Made by a program: the position numbers and the translations under genes | The notes under the pieces: model-generated | What the model was told of the DNA's origin: nothing | What the model saw: only the letters and a program-made list of their open reading frames with translations | The model's database searches: none | In this document: piece by piece, positions 7,605-17,323 of the stretch | How positions within the stretch are numbered: the first letter of the stretch is position 1 | How the letters are laid out: every line of letters begins with the position of its first letter | Origin: Coptodactyla brooksi | Taxonomy: Eukaryota > Arthropoda > Insecta > Coleoptera > Scarabaeidae | DNA length: 23,663 nucleotides | Reading direction: 5' to 3' | NCBI GenBank assembly: GCA_033557675.1 | Contig: JAWQRM010000363.1 | Location: forward strand, 1 to 23,663

Positions 7605-10404
7605 GACTGAATAGGTGGAAACCATTATCCTTCAATGAGTTACTGTGTAACGTCGTGCAATGTAGAACATAATTTTGGGTGTCCTTTCGAATGAACAATC
7701 TCTGCAAACTGACGGACCCCAAAACTGTGTACTTAGATATTCATGGAAATGGTCTGGTTACTTGGTCGTTACAGTTTACCAAGTCATTTCATAATTTATT
7801 GTTAGTATCGTTCAGTAGTTAGCATGAGGTGTTGCCACATGTGCTTGCCACTAAATCGAATTTTGAAATGAATGCCACCGACATTTTCCCATCGTATTAC
7901 GATCTATATCGTAGTTCTTCTACTTTTGTGATGAAGTCACAGGGACTTGTAGAATGAAATTAGAATTAGAATTTCTTTTCTTTTTATATTAGAACCTGTA
8001 ACGTGTAATGGTCATATATTGAAGGGTGCAAAATGTGTTTAAAATATGAATTTATTTCTAAATCCAACATAAATTCACTGTACGTTGTGTACAATAAAAA
8101 CGATTTTAAAAACTTTTTGCCTCGGATTACTTTAGTACCAATAGACATTGCATTGTAGCCTGCACAACAAAGAATTCACTAAGTGTATTGCATAATGATG
8201 AGGTATGGATAATAAAACGATAACTAAAGGAACTGCATGAAATGAATGTACATATACGAACCCCAAAAGGTCTCTTTGACTTCAGGTTGAACTAGTATTT
8301 CATTCATTCTCACTCTACGTAATACTAAATAGAGTCTAAAAAAACCTCAAATTGCGAATTTACGATATCTGTATATATTTCCTAGATTAGTCCGTCGTTA
8401 CCGATAGTTCTAAATAATTTTACATTTCAGCTCGTCCGACATTCCTAAATCTGAATTTGAACCTGAATTCGCTGCGATTACAACAACCGACGGGAACTTC
8501 TAAACGTATGTCCGCATGAGAGTGTCTTATTTATTCATTTTTTTACGTAGCAACATTTTGTTTTTTTTTTTTTTTTTATTTTGATAACCGAGCTCTATAG
8601 GAGAAGATACCCGCAGATGTAACCCTAACATTTTTTTTTTGTCATTTCAGTTTTTGTAGTCGTAAAATTTTATTAATGTTTGGTATTTAACGCGGGTTGC
8701 ATTTTAGTATTTTCGGGCATCGTGTCGCCTGCCAATCAAAAAATTGGATTACGCATGACTACGTTGCACGAAGAGCAAGTTCCTCTACCGAGAAAACATT
8801 CGCTGGATCTAATAGCCGACGAGAGCTCCGAACTGGAAGATAACGAAAGCCAAGAGTTTGCAAGTTACGCAAGTTCGGTAATCGGGGAAGTAAATTTGAA
8901 TAAAAATAATGTTACTATTCGGTAACGTTTTTAGCACCGCGCGAAGTCTACTCAAGAAGGAAAGCGGTTAATGACGACCTCGCGCACGTTGGATTCTTTA
9001 GTAGAGCTCGCCCCGAAGACGGGAACTCCGAGCGCCAGTTCCAGCGGTTACGGCTCTCAAACCGTATCGTCTAGCAACTTGACGTTGGACGATTCGATGT
9101 CCATAAAAAGCGCAAGCATCTACGGATCTATGGATAACACGCCCGATTTGGAAACGCGCCACGCCGCCAATCTGGAATCCGTATCGGAGGTGAGCGATCG
9201 CGTCCCGACGGAAGCCGACCTCTTCAAAGCTTCGCAAACGGAAACGATATCGAACGTCGTTACCGAAGCGTTCCAAATTAACGGCAACTACAACAACAAC
9301 GAGGTGGGAGACGCGACGGAAAGCGTTCGGCAAACGGTAGGTGTCGTCAAATCTAACGTGTCGCCCGGGAGGGTCGTCAGGCGAGCGAAGAAGAACGGAA
9401 AATCTTTGAGCACCCAGCAGAGGGCGTCTTTCCCTCAGATCCGTCCCCAACCGACTGATCAAGATATCACTCTAAATGAAGAACACTTTCACAGTTCAAA
9501 TGACAAAATAGAAGGTAGGAAACGTACGGTTTTTAATTTTATCGCAAAAACTTGTAGTACTAACGATCGATGCAAAAGAAATAATTATCAAACAATAAAA
9601 ATATGAAGGCTCAAGAGCAAATAAAAATTAATCTGTGCTGCTGTAAAAGACACTCACAAAACTTAAGTAATATTAAAAAAATCTTATTTCAAATTTGTGA
9701 AATTAACGTAGCTAGTTTCACTGTTTCACTAGTAATTAGTGAAAATTCGATAATTAAGTAACCCCTTTATTAGTTTTTGCATAAGTTTGCACTCATCTTG
9801 TACATAGCCATGTTACATTTATAAATGCACGGATTTTCTTTAATAAAATCGTTATGTAAAAAGTGTAAAGATTTGGGTGCAATAATTTTTAGATGTCGGT
9901 GATAATTTTGGTTCCCGTCCCGATCTTAATAAATTAGTAGACGTGCCCGTCCCCGATTGGGTCGTTGTAGGTGAAAGCATCTTAATTCGTCCTTATAATT
10001 CGTCTGGAGTGGTCGCGTACATCGGAGAAACGGAGTTTGCCAACGGAACTTGGGTAGGAGTCGAGCTGGATGCTCCGAAAGGTGACGGTACGTGAGAGCA
10101 ATTGTAGTCTTTTAACTTACGGTAATCGTTCGACAGGTAAAAATGACGGAACGGTACAGGGTGTTAAGTATTTTACGTGCAAACCAAAACACGGAATGTT
10201 TGTACGTGCAGATAAGCTTATTTTAGATAGAAGGGGAAGAGCTATGAGGATGTATAAATCGGAAGCTGTGAATAATGTGAAACAGAATATGAAAGGTAAG
10301 TTAGGCATAGTTGGTATGGAGAAATTAATAATTTTCTTTTTTTAGGAGAAACGTTACCGAGATCAAGGTCTAGGAGCGATGGCCTACACACCAAAATGAA
10401 GTAA
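1675..10404 (+). CDS. Khc-73: Kinesin-3 motor Khc-73/KIF13B, 5' end missing
   Basis: Plus-end microtubule motor of the kinesin-3 family. KIF13B/Khc-73 is known to carry vesicles and to bind Dlg. Exons, all phase-consistent: 1675-1762, 1821-1984, 2039-2883, 3073-3586, 3654-4132, 4193-4495, 4727-6251, 6712-6854, 7079-7199, 8431-8505, 8708-8889, 8935-9514, 9893-10081, 10137-10295, 10346-10404, giving 1808 residues to TAA. Visible in order: P-loop GQTGSGKS (residues 82-89 of this fragment), switch I SSRSH (198-202), switch II DLAGSE (232-237), FHA domain (about 433-532), KIF1B-like/DUF3694 stalk (mostly exon 4727-6251), Ser-rich tail with SSGYGSQ, and CAP-Gly with GKNDG (about 1698-1763). The C-terminal CAP-Gly points to KIF13B rather than KIF13A. 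The first coding exon, for roughly 20 residues with the VAVRVRPF motif, was not found and probably lies left of the window. Length fits the family (about 1800-1900 aa). Confidence 0.95.
2039..2883 (+). CDS. Khc-73: Khc-73 main motor-domain exon
   Basis: This large exon completes the P-loop started in the preceding exon (the ACG codon plus G at 1984 joins GT at 2039) and encodes most of the kinesin motor core. It carries the microtubule-facing and nucleotide switch elements: SSRSH near 2377-2391, DLAGSE near 2479-2496, and the conserved YRDSVLTWLLKDNLGG stretch near 2639-2686. It ends just after the neck region (DPNAR, then a short coiled segment). All catalytic signatures are intact and there is no frameshift, so the motor should be active. 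The exon ends in phase 0 before GTAATT and resumes at 3073 with the GSPV residues also found in Drosophila Khc-73. Confidence 0.93.
4531..4580 (-). repeat. tRNA-derived SINE head, minus copy
   Basis: In a Khc-73 intron (4496-4726). On the minus strand it reads CTCGGTAGCTGAGCGGTAGA, then GCACC, a 10-nt spacer and AAGCTGAAGATCGCAG. The first part has tRNA D-arm form with a box A promoter core. No acceptor stem or T-arm closes a full tRNA, so this is a SINE fragment and not a tRNA gene. Confidence 0.6.
4581..4630 (+). repeat. tRNA-derived SINE head, plus copy
   Basis: Directly abuts the minus copy. The plus strand reads CTGCGGTAAAGCACC, then GAAGAAGGTCGCAGGTGAA, aligning block for block with the neighbour: GCGGTA(G/A)AGCACC, then GAAG(A/G)TCGCAG. 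The two make a head-to-head inverted pair of diverged copies. Confidence 0.55.
6252..6711 (+). other. Khc-73 intron with MITE-like element
   Basis: A 460-nt intron between ...ETYI and EKYTRG, with a phase 1 junction. It holds a pair of 14-nt inverted repeats (6302-6315 and 6429-6442) and a motif shared with the intron at 9515-9892. No exon-like frame is present. Confidence 0.75.
6302..6442. mobile_element. Candidate MITE with short terminal inverted repeats
   Basis: The left end AATAGGGCATGGGC and right end GCCCATTCCCTATT are reverse complements with one mismatch in 14. They bound about 141 nt of AT-rich sequence without coding capacity. The size and layout fit a small non-autonomous DNA transposon. 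I could not identify a convincing target-site duplication, so the call is tentative. Confidence 0.4.
7200..8430 (+). other. Largest Khc-73 intron in the window
   Basis: A 1231-nt AT-rich intron with a phase 1 junction: G at 7199 joins CT at 8431. It contains a TA-rich microsatellite at about 7565-7604. No conserved kinesin exon is visible in it. Confidence 0.75.
7565..7604. repeat. (TA)n microsatellite
   Basis: About 40 nt of almost pure TA dinucleotide, interrupted by C at two points. Such runs vary in length between individuals. A shorter run is at 16842-16857 in ERO1 intron 4. Confidence 0.85.
9515..9892 (+). other. Khc-73 intron before the CAP-Gly exons
   Basis: A 378-nt intron. The donor GTAGGA and acceptor TTTTTAG give a phase 1 junction (G joins AT). 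It contains a short repeat near 9615-9790 related to one at 6560-6650 and otherwise only AT-rich sequence. Confidence 0.75.
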
Positions 10405-10872
10405 ACTTACGTAATCCGCCCCTTACCGTCATGCACACCCCTCCTTAATGTATGTAGTTTACGCCGTCCATCAACGAGTCCATTATCCAAAAATTGTCCA
10501 AACCTAAAACGTCTGTAGGTTTTCTTTGCTCTCCGCTTTATTCACCGGCTGATAGAGCTTTGAGATGTAATTGTTAGACGTAAAAAAAAAAAAAGGAAGA
10601 ATTGAAAATTTTTCTTTCGAACATCAATGTACGTAGAATAGTCGAACACTTATTGTCGTCACCTTACTGTACATAAATGTGAGAACGTGCAAGTTCCGTG
10701 TAGCCACGCGCGCGCACCATTCCATCGTTTCCGAAACTTTCTTTCGTTTCGTTTACTCTCGTAAGATCGACGCATGCAATTTTATCTCTAGTCCGACGTT
10801 TTGTTGTTGCTCAGTAAGTATTAGATTTCGTTCTATGTCGTAACGTTTAAACGTAGCTACGAGCGGTAGTGA

Positions 10873-10878
10873 AATAAA
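10873..10878 (+). terminator. Poly(A) signal candidate for Khc-73
   Basis: AATAAA lies 468 nt after the Khc-73 stop codon and is followed within 30 nt by a T/G-rich stretch, as expected for a cleavage site. It is the first canonical hexamer on the plus strand after the stop that I found. Inferred 3'UTR: 10405 to about 10895. Confidence 0.55.
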
Positions 10879-10895
10879 TGTATTTAATGTCTTAT

Positions 10896-12055
10896 TTCCG
10901 TGAACTTTCTGCCCACCATATTAGCAGCCTCGTAATTCACATTGTCGTGTATGTAAATCTATTTATGATACAAAACGTATACGGCGAATTTATTTATACG
11001 CGTAACGTGCCTTTGTTACGTATATAAATACGCTCACCGTACATATATAAATATTACCCATATTATAATGAATAATACAACATATTGATGAAGTGTTTGC
11101 AAAAAAATATATATTTTTTGTTTTGTTATGTTACCAATGAAGTTCAATCACTCTACACGTGCTTAAATATATTAATAACGTTTCTTAGCAATAAAATGTG
11201 AAAAAAAAATTAATATATCAGATATATCAAATTGATCGTTACGTGTATATAAATAAATTATCAATTGGCAATTTCGATATTTATACATGTTCTGCTGTAA
11301 TTGTAATGGTTTCCTTTTTATGTACTTCAACCACACGTTCATAATAAATAAGGTAAATTTCATATTTTACCGCAAAGGGTGCTTATATTTATGTAGCGTT
11401 ACTGTAAATTTTAATGTAAATATATTTTATATTCCACTTTATATACTTATTTTATGTAACTTACTACTATTAGCAACATGACCTGTTGTTATATACCAGT
11501 TGTACTCTTAATAGTCAATTTGTATATGTTGTTGTTTATTTTCTAATTATTTTTAAAGATTTTTAAATTATTTGACAAACTAGCGTAGAATTCTGTCGTA
11601 TTTTGTAGCAGCGGTACTATGAGCAATTAAACGAAAAAGCAGTTAAATATTTTAACGATCGTCTTTTATTTTGTCCATAACGGAACTCATCCATATAACT
11701 TATAGAACAATCCAAAACAACACGTCATTCCAGATATCTTAAAGTTTCGGAAATCAATTCCGAGATTTTGCGGACGTTCAGCATTCTTTTTTAATGCAAA
11801 ATTGCATATCCACGTCAGCATTAAGTATTTTTAACCCCCATATTTTCATTCATTCCAATGTAAAGCATAACTGAGCTACGCGGCCTTAACTTAAAATCTA
11901 CGTATGAAGCTACAGTGATTTACACGACCTGATAAACAAAACTATTGTGTATCGTATACGATGTGTATGGTAGTCAACGTGCTAGGGATATCCAAGTGTC
12001 GGAAGACGTCATTTCTTTTCATTTAACAAAAAAAAAACAACTAAATATTTTTCGT
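10896..12055. other. Spacer between convergent Khc-73 and COG3
   Basis: AT-rich DNA between the inferred 3' ends of two convergent genes. No open frame here resembles a known protein, and the short frames are AT-rich and without domains. It has several A-, T- and TA-rich runs and a small palindrome around 11955 (GTATACG). I see nothing else that can be supported. Confidence 0.6.
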
Positions 12056-12061
12056 TTTATT
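12056..12061 (-). terminator. Poly(A) signal candidate for COG3
   Basis: AATAAA on the minus strand, about 50 nt downstream of the COG3 stop codon at 12112-12114. A second candidate lies at 11665-11670. The nearer one predicts a very short 3'UTR, in keeping with the compact gene. Confidence 0.45.
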
Positions 12062-12111
12062 TCCTTTGTAAATTCATTAAGTTACTAAAATTTTAGACAT
12101 AATTAAGGAAC

Positions 12112-14853
12112 TTATTCTGCTCTCGAACGGGTTCTGTCGGCCTCCATAGTTAAAGCAACAGAACATATTAGAATATTTAGCTGTTCCGTGGACGGACAAG
12201 CAATCAGCAGCTGATCGTCCGGAGTATATTTCGCCGCCGTTATAAGTTGTTCGATTTGAATGAAGCAATTCAAGACGTTATTCTTAATCGGTTTGAAGAG
12301 GATGAATTCCGTTTCTCGATTGGCTAGGTAAAGGCGCATGGCCTTCTGTATGTCGGGTATTTTCGTCTTCAGTTGTCTCAAAGTTCTCGAAATCAATTCG
12401 GACACGTTTTTCGGACGGCCGAACTCTTGTTCTCTAAGGGAAATTTGCGTGTCCGTCTGCGCGTTCAGTATTTTTAGTACGTGTTCGGCCTTTTTTATCC
12501 AAGGTAGTAAGTCGCCGATTAAAATCTCCGTGGCGTTTGTAATAAATATCTCGCAAGCCGTTTTTAACTGTTTATCGATTTCCTTCCGAGAATCTATCAA
12601 GTATTGTTTTACTTTCGGGGTACCTTCCAAGAGAAACTCCAACAACGCGTTATTGCTACCGAGCGCGAATAGTTTATCCCTTTTTTGTAACAAGCTTACC
12701 GCGGCAGTCCTTACCCCGCTAAAATCCAAACTCATTTCTTTCGTGGTGAAATCTACTTGAAACGGCGCTATTTGTTCCCTGATAATAAGTAAATGTTTGA
12801 TATGGAATAATTTACCATCCATAATGCTCTTTCTAGCAGCTATCTTTTCGGCAGCGTAATCTACAGTTTTCGTACAAATAAGTAACGCTTCTTGGGCTAA
12901 ACCTTGGAAAATCTCCTTATCTAAACAGAAATATAATCGGGATAGGCAAACTAAAGTCCTTTTCACGGTAGGGTACCACATCCCGTGAAGATCTGCCGGA
13001 GAGTCTAATAAATTAGAATTAAAGAAATTAATTAATCGACAATAAATTAGTTTATTTATTTATTTACTTCCTGTATAAGATCGAAACTGCCCCGTATAGT
13101 TCCCTGTAACGTTAGCACCTTCGTGTAAATCGACGGATACGCTAGACATTCTAGATTCCGTTCTTCTATCCGCGATCTCTTCGGTAATATTCTCGATTTC
13201 TCGAAGCTTTTCCGGATACGCCAAATCTCCGGGAGAAGGTTCGTACTTCAGCAAATCGTGCTGGAAGAAAATATTAGTACGGAAGACCAAGCGTTCTTCC
13301 ACGTCGTGCACTAATTGCATTATTATTTCTACCAACTGGTCCATGGCATCTAAAAACGAATTTCTAAGGTAAGAAGAAATTTCGCGTGCGCCACATTTAC
13401 CGTTGCTCTGAATTTGATCGTTCACCATCTGTTTCAAAATAGTGCATAATTCGGTAAGCACTTCCAAATGATGAACGGTAATCAAGCAAGGACGGAGTAC
13501 GTCGTATAGATTTTGGCACAGCACTCCCAAATAGTCACTAAAAAACTTATTTTATACGCTTGTCGGCTTAAAACTAACTCCCATTTACTCCAATTGCGGT
13601 GACGTCCCGGTGAAAAAATAACGGAAGCAGCTACTTTCGTCTTGGCATATTTTTATAACGAACAGCACAGCAGATCGGAACAAAATGCTATGATCCGATT
13701 TGTGCTTTTCTCTTAAATCTAACAAAGCAACCGATACGGCGCTCGTCATAATTGCAGAGCGCTGAACAAAGTACGATCTTTGACAATCCCAGAGCGTCCT
13801 CTTATACCTGCAATTAACGTATGTCAAATAATGTAAACTTTATAGTTTATTTATTAAAAACCTACATTTTATTGGCATCCGTATTTTCCTCGATGTATTT
13901 TGTAATTTTAGAAAGTTTCGTCGCGGCATTTTCGAACTTTCCGTAATAAAAAGAGAACGCAGAATCCAAACTACAGTCGGATTCCGACGTAACGTGCAGC
14001 AAGCTCTTATTTTCGTTTCCTTGTATTTGGCTGGCGTCGGCGACTACTTGATCGAATATCTTTAAAACGTTTTGTAACGCGACGACCGACAAATTTTCGT
14101 ATTTTAATTTATAATTATAAGTCTCTTTAAAGTTCGGCTAAAAACCGAAAATTTATTTGTTATTTTAAGTTCGTAATGTTTATTCTTACATGGTTTGCCA
14201 AGTATTTTAAAGCGTCGTCGATTTGCTCTAACACGCCGATAAATTCCGAACTGTTTACGTTATTCGCTAACGTTTCGACGGCGTTTTGCAATCCCTGATA
14301 CGAAACGAAGTGTTTTAACTTCTCTTCGATATCCGCACTTTTATGTTTGAGCTCCATTTGGCAACTCATTAATTCCTCACTCAAGACGTGTAAAGTTTCG
14401 GTTTTCGCAACGACCCGTCCGTGCCTCGATCCCAATTCGCTCAAATTATCGATCACCTTTTTCATTTTGTTTAACAAATCTTCGCACTGTTCCGACTGGA
14501 GATTGAGACCTTTAAAATAACGCAGCAGGTCGTTTTGATTCTCGTCTTGCATTTTATTTTCCACTTCCACCATCCAAGATATAAAATCGTTGTTCGTTTG
14601 GATACTTTCGTAAAGGCCGCACGGACTACTCTACAGATGTTGTTTGAAGGTAGTTTATAGTTCATATTATACAACGTACCGTGTGAGCCCTTCCTTGGAA
14701 ATACAACTGTTTTACGACATCTTCCATTTGGTATAAAATATCTAATTGGGATTCGCTTAGGGGGGCCAAAGGATCTTCAGCATCTTGCCATTTAGCGACA
14801 TTTTTTTGAATCACTTGTTCAAGTACCACGTCAACTAGTTCAGTAGATTCCAT
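12112..14853 (-). CDS. Cog3: Conserved oligomeric Golgi complex subunit 3
   Basis: COG3 (Sec34 homologue) is a lobe A subunit of the COG tether. It acts on the cytosolic face of the Golgi in intra-Golgi retrograde vesicle docking and so keeps glycosylation enzymes in place. Six exons in transcription order: 14853-14680, 14630-14190, 14137-13866, 13807-13589, 13537-13068, 13004-12112. Phases agree throughout, giving 822 residues; human COG3 is 828. Diagnostic stretches include FISW with following helices in exon 2 (the Sec34 N-terminal coiled region), LYDVLRP, PSPGDLAYPEKL, SPADLHGMWYPTV, IREQIAPF, NNALLEFLLEGTP and ETEFILFKP. The start ATG at 14853 has A at -3 and G at +4. Introns are 49-63 nt. 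The gene looks intact and runs divergently from ERO1. Confidence 0.95.
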
Positions 14854-15289
14854 ACTAAATTTTACGTTTTTGGTTAGGTACTAATATGTGTCATACGGAC
14901 AGGTTGGCGTATTTTTTCCATATGCGCAGTACTCGAATTTGAACCGCGGGCGTGTTTACGCATGCGCGGGGATGTTTATGAAGGATAATCGTAAAAACGA
15001 AATTACGATTTTTATTGTTTTATGCCGCTAAATAAAACGGTCAACGATTACTTCATTCATTAGTCATTAGCGAGAAAACCAATAATGCGAAGAGTGAGGA
15101 ATTGTTGGTTATGAACGTGCGTTCGGTCACGGAGATGAATAAACTACGTTGACGCCAATCCGATACGTACGTGGTCAATACTTATTCGATAAGTGCCGAT
15201 TAAATCCTTCTCACATAAAAACCAAATGTAGACGTGTTTGAGTTAATCCTAGCTGTTTATCGTTTGCGGCTAGATGTAAACGTGCAGTA
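14854..15289. promoter_or_regulatory. Divergent COG3/ERO1 promoter region
   Basis: A 436-bp spacer lies between the start codons of two divergent genes that both serve the secretory pathway, so it must hold both promoters and 5'UTRs unless distant 5' exons exist. It is more CpG-rich than other spacers here. Visible motifs: TGCGCA at 14932-14937; an NRF1/EWG-like ACGCATGCGCGG at 14958-14969; CCAAT at 15155-15159, followed after 9 nt by ACGTGG (15169-15174), resembling an ER stress element. No TATA box is obvious, which is usual for housekeeping promoters. Transcription starts cannot be placed from sequence alone. Confidence 0.6.
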
Positions 15290-17138
15290 ATGTGTAGCAA
15301 GTGCAAAATATCTGCGAAAATATGCGTGTTTTTGTTCATCCTTACGCAATGTTTAGGTTATTTCGGGGTGCACGAGGACTCCGATGATTGTTTTTGTCAG
15401 GTAAGTCTTAGGGTTAAATTAAAAGAGACTTTTAATAATAATAAACGAAACGAATAAAAGCTACAGGGACGTATAGACGATTGCACCTGCAACGTAGATA
15501 CAGTCGACTACTTCAACAACGTTAAAATCTATCCCAGGCTCAGGAGTCTGCTCAACAAGGATTACTTTCGATTTTACAAAGTAAACTTAAAGAAGAACTG
15601 TCCGTTTTGGACGGACGATAGCAGGTGCGCCATCAGGTACTGTCATGTCGAAACGTGCAAGGAGGACGCTATTCCTCCCGGCTTAAAAGGTGAAATTCCG
15701 AAGATTTTACATACGGAACAGGAAGAGAAGAGTAAGGTAGTTGATTTTGCGTTAGCTTTACGTAGTTAGTTATTAAATTCGTTTACCGTAGTACTTACAA
15801 AGTAGTTGTGATCAAGATTATAACGAAGAGTTATCGTTTTTGAATACCACAATTAGCGCGAGAGTACAAGAAGAATTCGCGCTATGGAAGGCTTACGACG
15901 ACGCCCAAGACAATTTCTGCGAAATTAATGAAAACGATAACGACGCCGAGTACGTAGATCTCCTGTTAAACCCGGAACGCTATACGGGCTATAAAGGGTT
16001 TTCAGCCCATCGAATTTGGAATAGTATTTACATGGAAAATTGCTTTAGACCGAAAGCGTCGTTTAACTCCTACATACAAAGCGAAAAGTTAAACGGAATG
16101 TGCTTAGAGAAAAGGGTATTTTATAGAGTGGTATCCGGGTTACATACCAGTATAAATATCCATTTGAGCGCGAAATATTTGGTCTCGGATAAATCGGAAT
16201 TAGGATTGGACAAGAAGGGCAAGTGGGGGCCCAATTTGGAAGAATTCAAACGGCGGTTTTCGCCGGACAACACCGACGGGGAAGGCCCCAACTGGTTGCG
16301 GAATTTGTACTTCGTGTACTTGCTCGAATTGCGCGCTCTCTCGAAAGCGTCCCGCTATCTCGAACGGGAAGGCTTCTACACGGGCAACGAATCCGAAGAT
16401 TGGGACACGAAATTGGCCGTCACCGACCTGCTGAATATCGTCCGGAAGTTCCCCGATCACTTTAACGAGAACATCATGTTTAACGGTGGAGAAAAGTCGC
16501 AGAAGTTGAAATACGAATTTAAACAACACTTTAGGAACATTTCCAACATTATGGACTGCGTCGGCTGTGATAAATGCAAACTATGGGGTAAATTACAGGT
16601 AATTCAATTTCCAGTCGTAAAATATCAACGCTTCCCGAGATTGCAATTATCAATAAACGTATTAGAAGCGGGCAATTATCTTTATATAATCGTCCAAATC
16701 AGAGTTTGATTTTATTACCTTAGGCACCGTGTAGCAGATCATAAATTACTGTAATAAAAATAAAAATAAAAGTGGAGTGCTTACTTCATATTTACCAAAA
16801 TTGTTCGATCTTTTGCTTGCGATTGCTCGAAACAAATGATTTATATATATATATATAAAATTAAATTTTTTCTCTTTCAGGTGCAAGGTTTAGGCACGGC
16901 ATTAAAAATTCTATTCTCCGGAATGTTCGACGATCATAGCCACCACGAAAATTTGTACATCGAGAAGGGACGGAAGAAGGATTTCCAGCTGAAACGGACG
17001 GAAATTGTTTCTTTATTAAACAGCCTCGGAAGGTATGCTACGAAGGTACTCGCGAGCTCTTACGATAACGCGTTTCGTTCTTGCAGGCTATCGACCAGCA
17101 TATACGAGCTCGACGAATTCCGGCACATACTTAGATGA
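15290..17138 (+). CDS. Ero1L: ER oxidoreductin 1, complete
   Basis: Flavoenzyme of the ER lumen that reoxidises protein disulfide isomerase and passes electrons to oxygen. Exons: 15290-15400, 15467-15736, 15792-16598, 16881-17032, 17087-17138, giving 463 residues (human ERO1-alpha is 468). Residues about 1-25 form a signal peptide (basic start, hydrophobic core). The shuttle pair is C91-x4-C96, with regulatory cysteines C101 and C133 matching human C94, C99, C104 and C131. The FAD-proximal active site CVGC (C383, C386) is intact, as are the FAD-binding stretches ERYTGYKG and SGLHTSINIHLSA, and an NIS glycosylation site just before CVGC. Exon 3 is assigned at 15792 because only that acceptor keeps phase 0 and retains the regulatory cysteine. 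No C-terminal KDEL-like signal is seen, which is usual for animal ERO1. Confidence 0.95.
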
Positions 17139-17303
17139 CAAAACAAATGCCAAACGTTCTAGAGAACATCACGTCACGACGGTGTTACTATTTTACATTT
17201 AATATATACAAATATTTATAACAATAGATATACGAGGTGTAAAATTTAAAATGAATATATATGTGGTGCATAAAAAAACGCGTTTTGTAATTAATTAATT
17301 ATG

Positions 17304-17309
17304 TTTATT
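17304..17309 (-). terminator. Poly(A) signal candidate for Nup188
   Basis: AATAAA on the minus strand, 15 nt past the Nup188 stop codon (17324-17326). If used, the 3'UTR is only a few tens of bases and ends before the ERO1 stop at 17138. The facing ERO1 3' end has no AATAAA or ATTAAA on the plus strand between 17139 and 17330; only weak variants such as AATATA near 17202 are present. Confidence 0.45.
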
Positions 17310-17323
17310 TAAAAAAGACAAGT

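Noticed and set aside
8921..8934. Donor GTAACG at 8921 for the exon ending near 8920
   Set aside because: It would leave a 14-nt intron, which is too short to splice; the donor at 8890 keeps frame.
8998..9462. A 154-codon open frame on the minus strand opposite the Khc-73 tail
   Set aside because: It is Arg-rich shadow coding of a conserved Khc-73 exon and has no recognisable domain. The plus-strand frame carries the family motifs (MTTSRTLDSL, SSGYGSQ).
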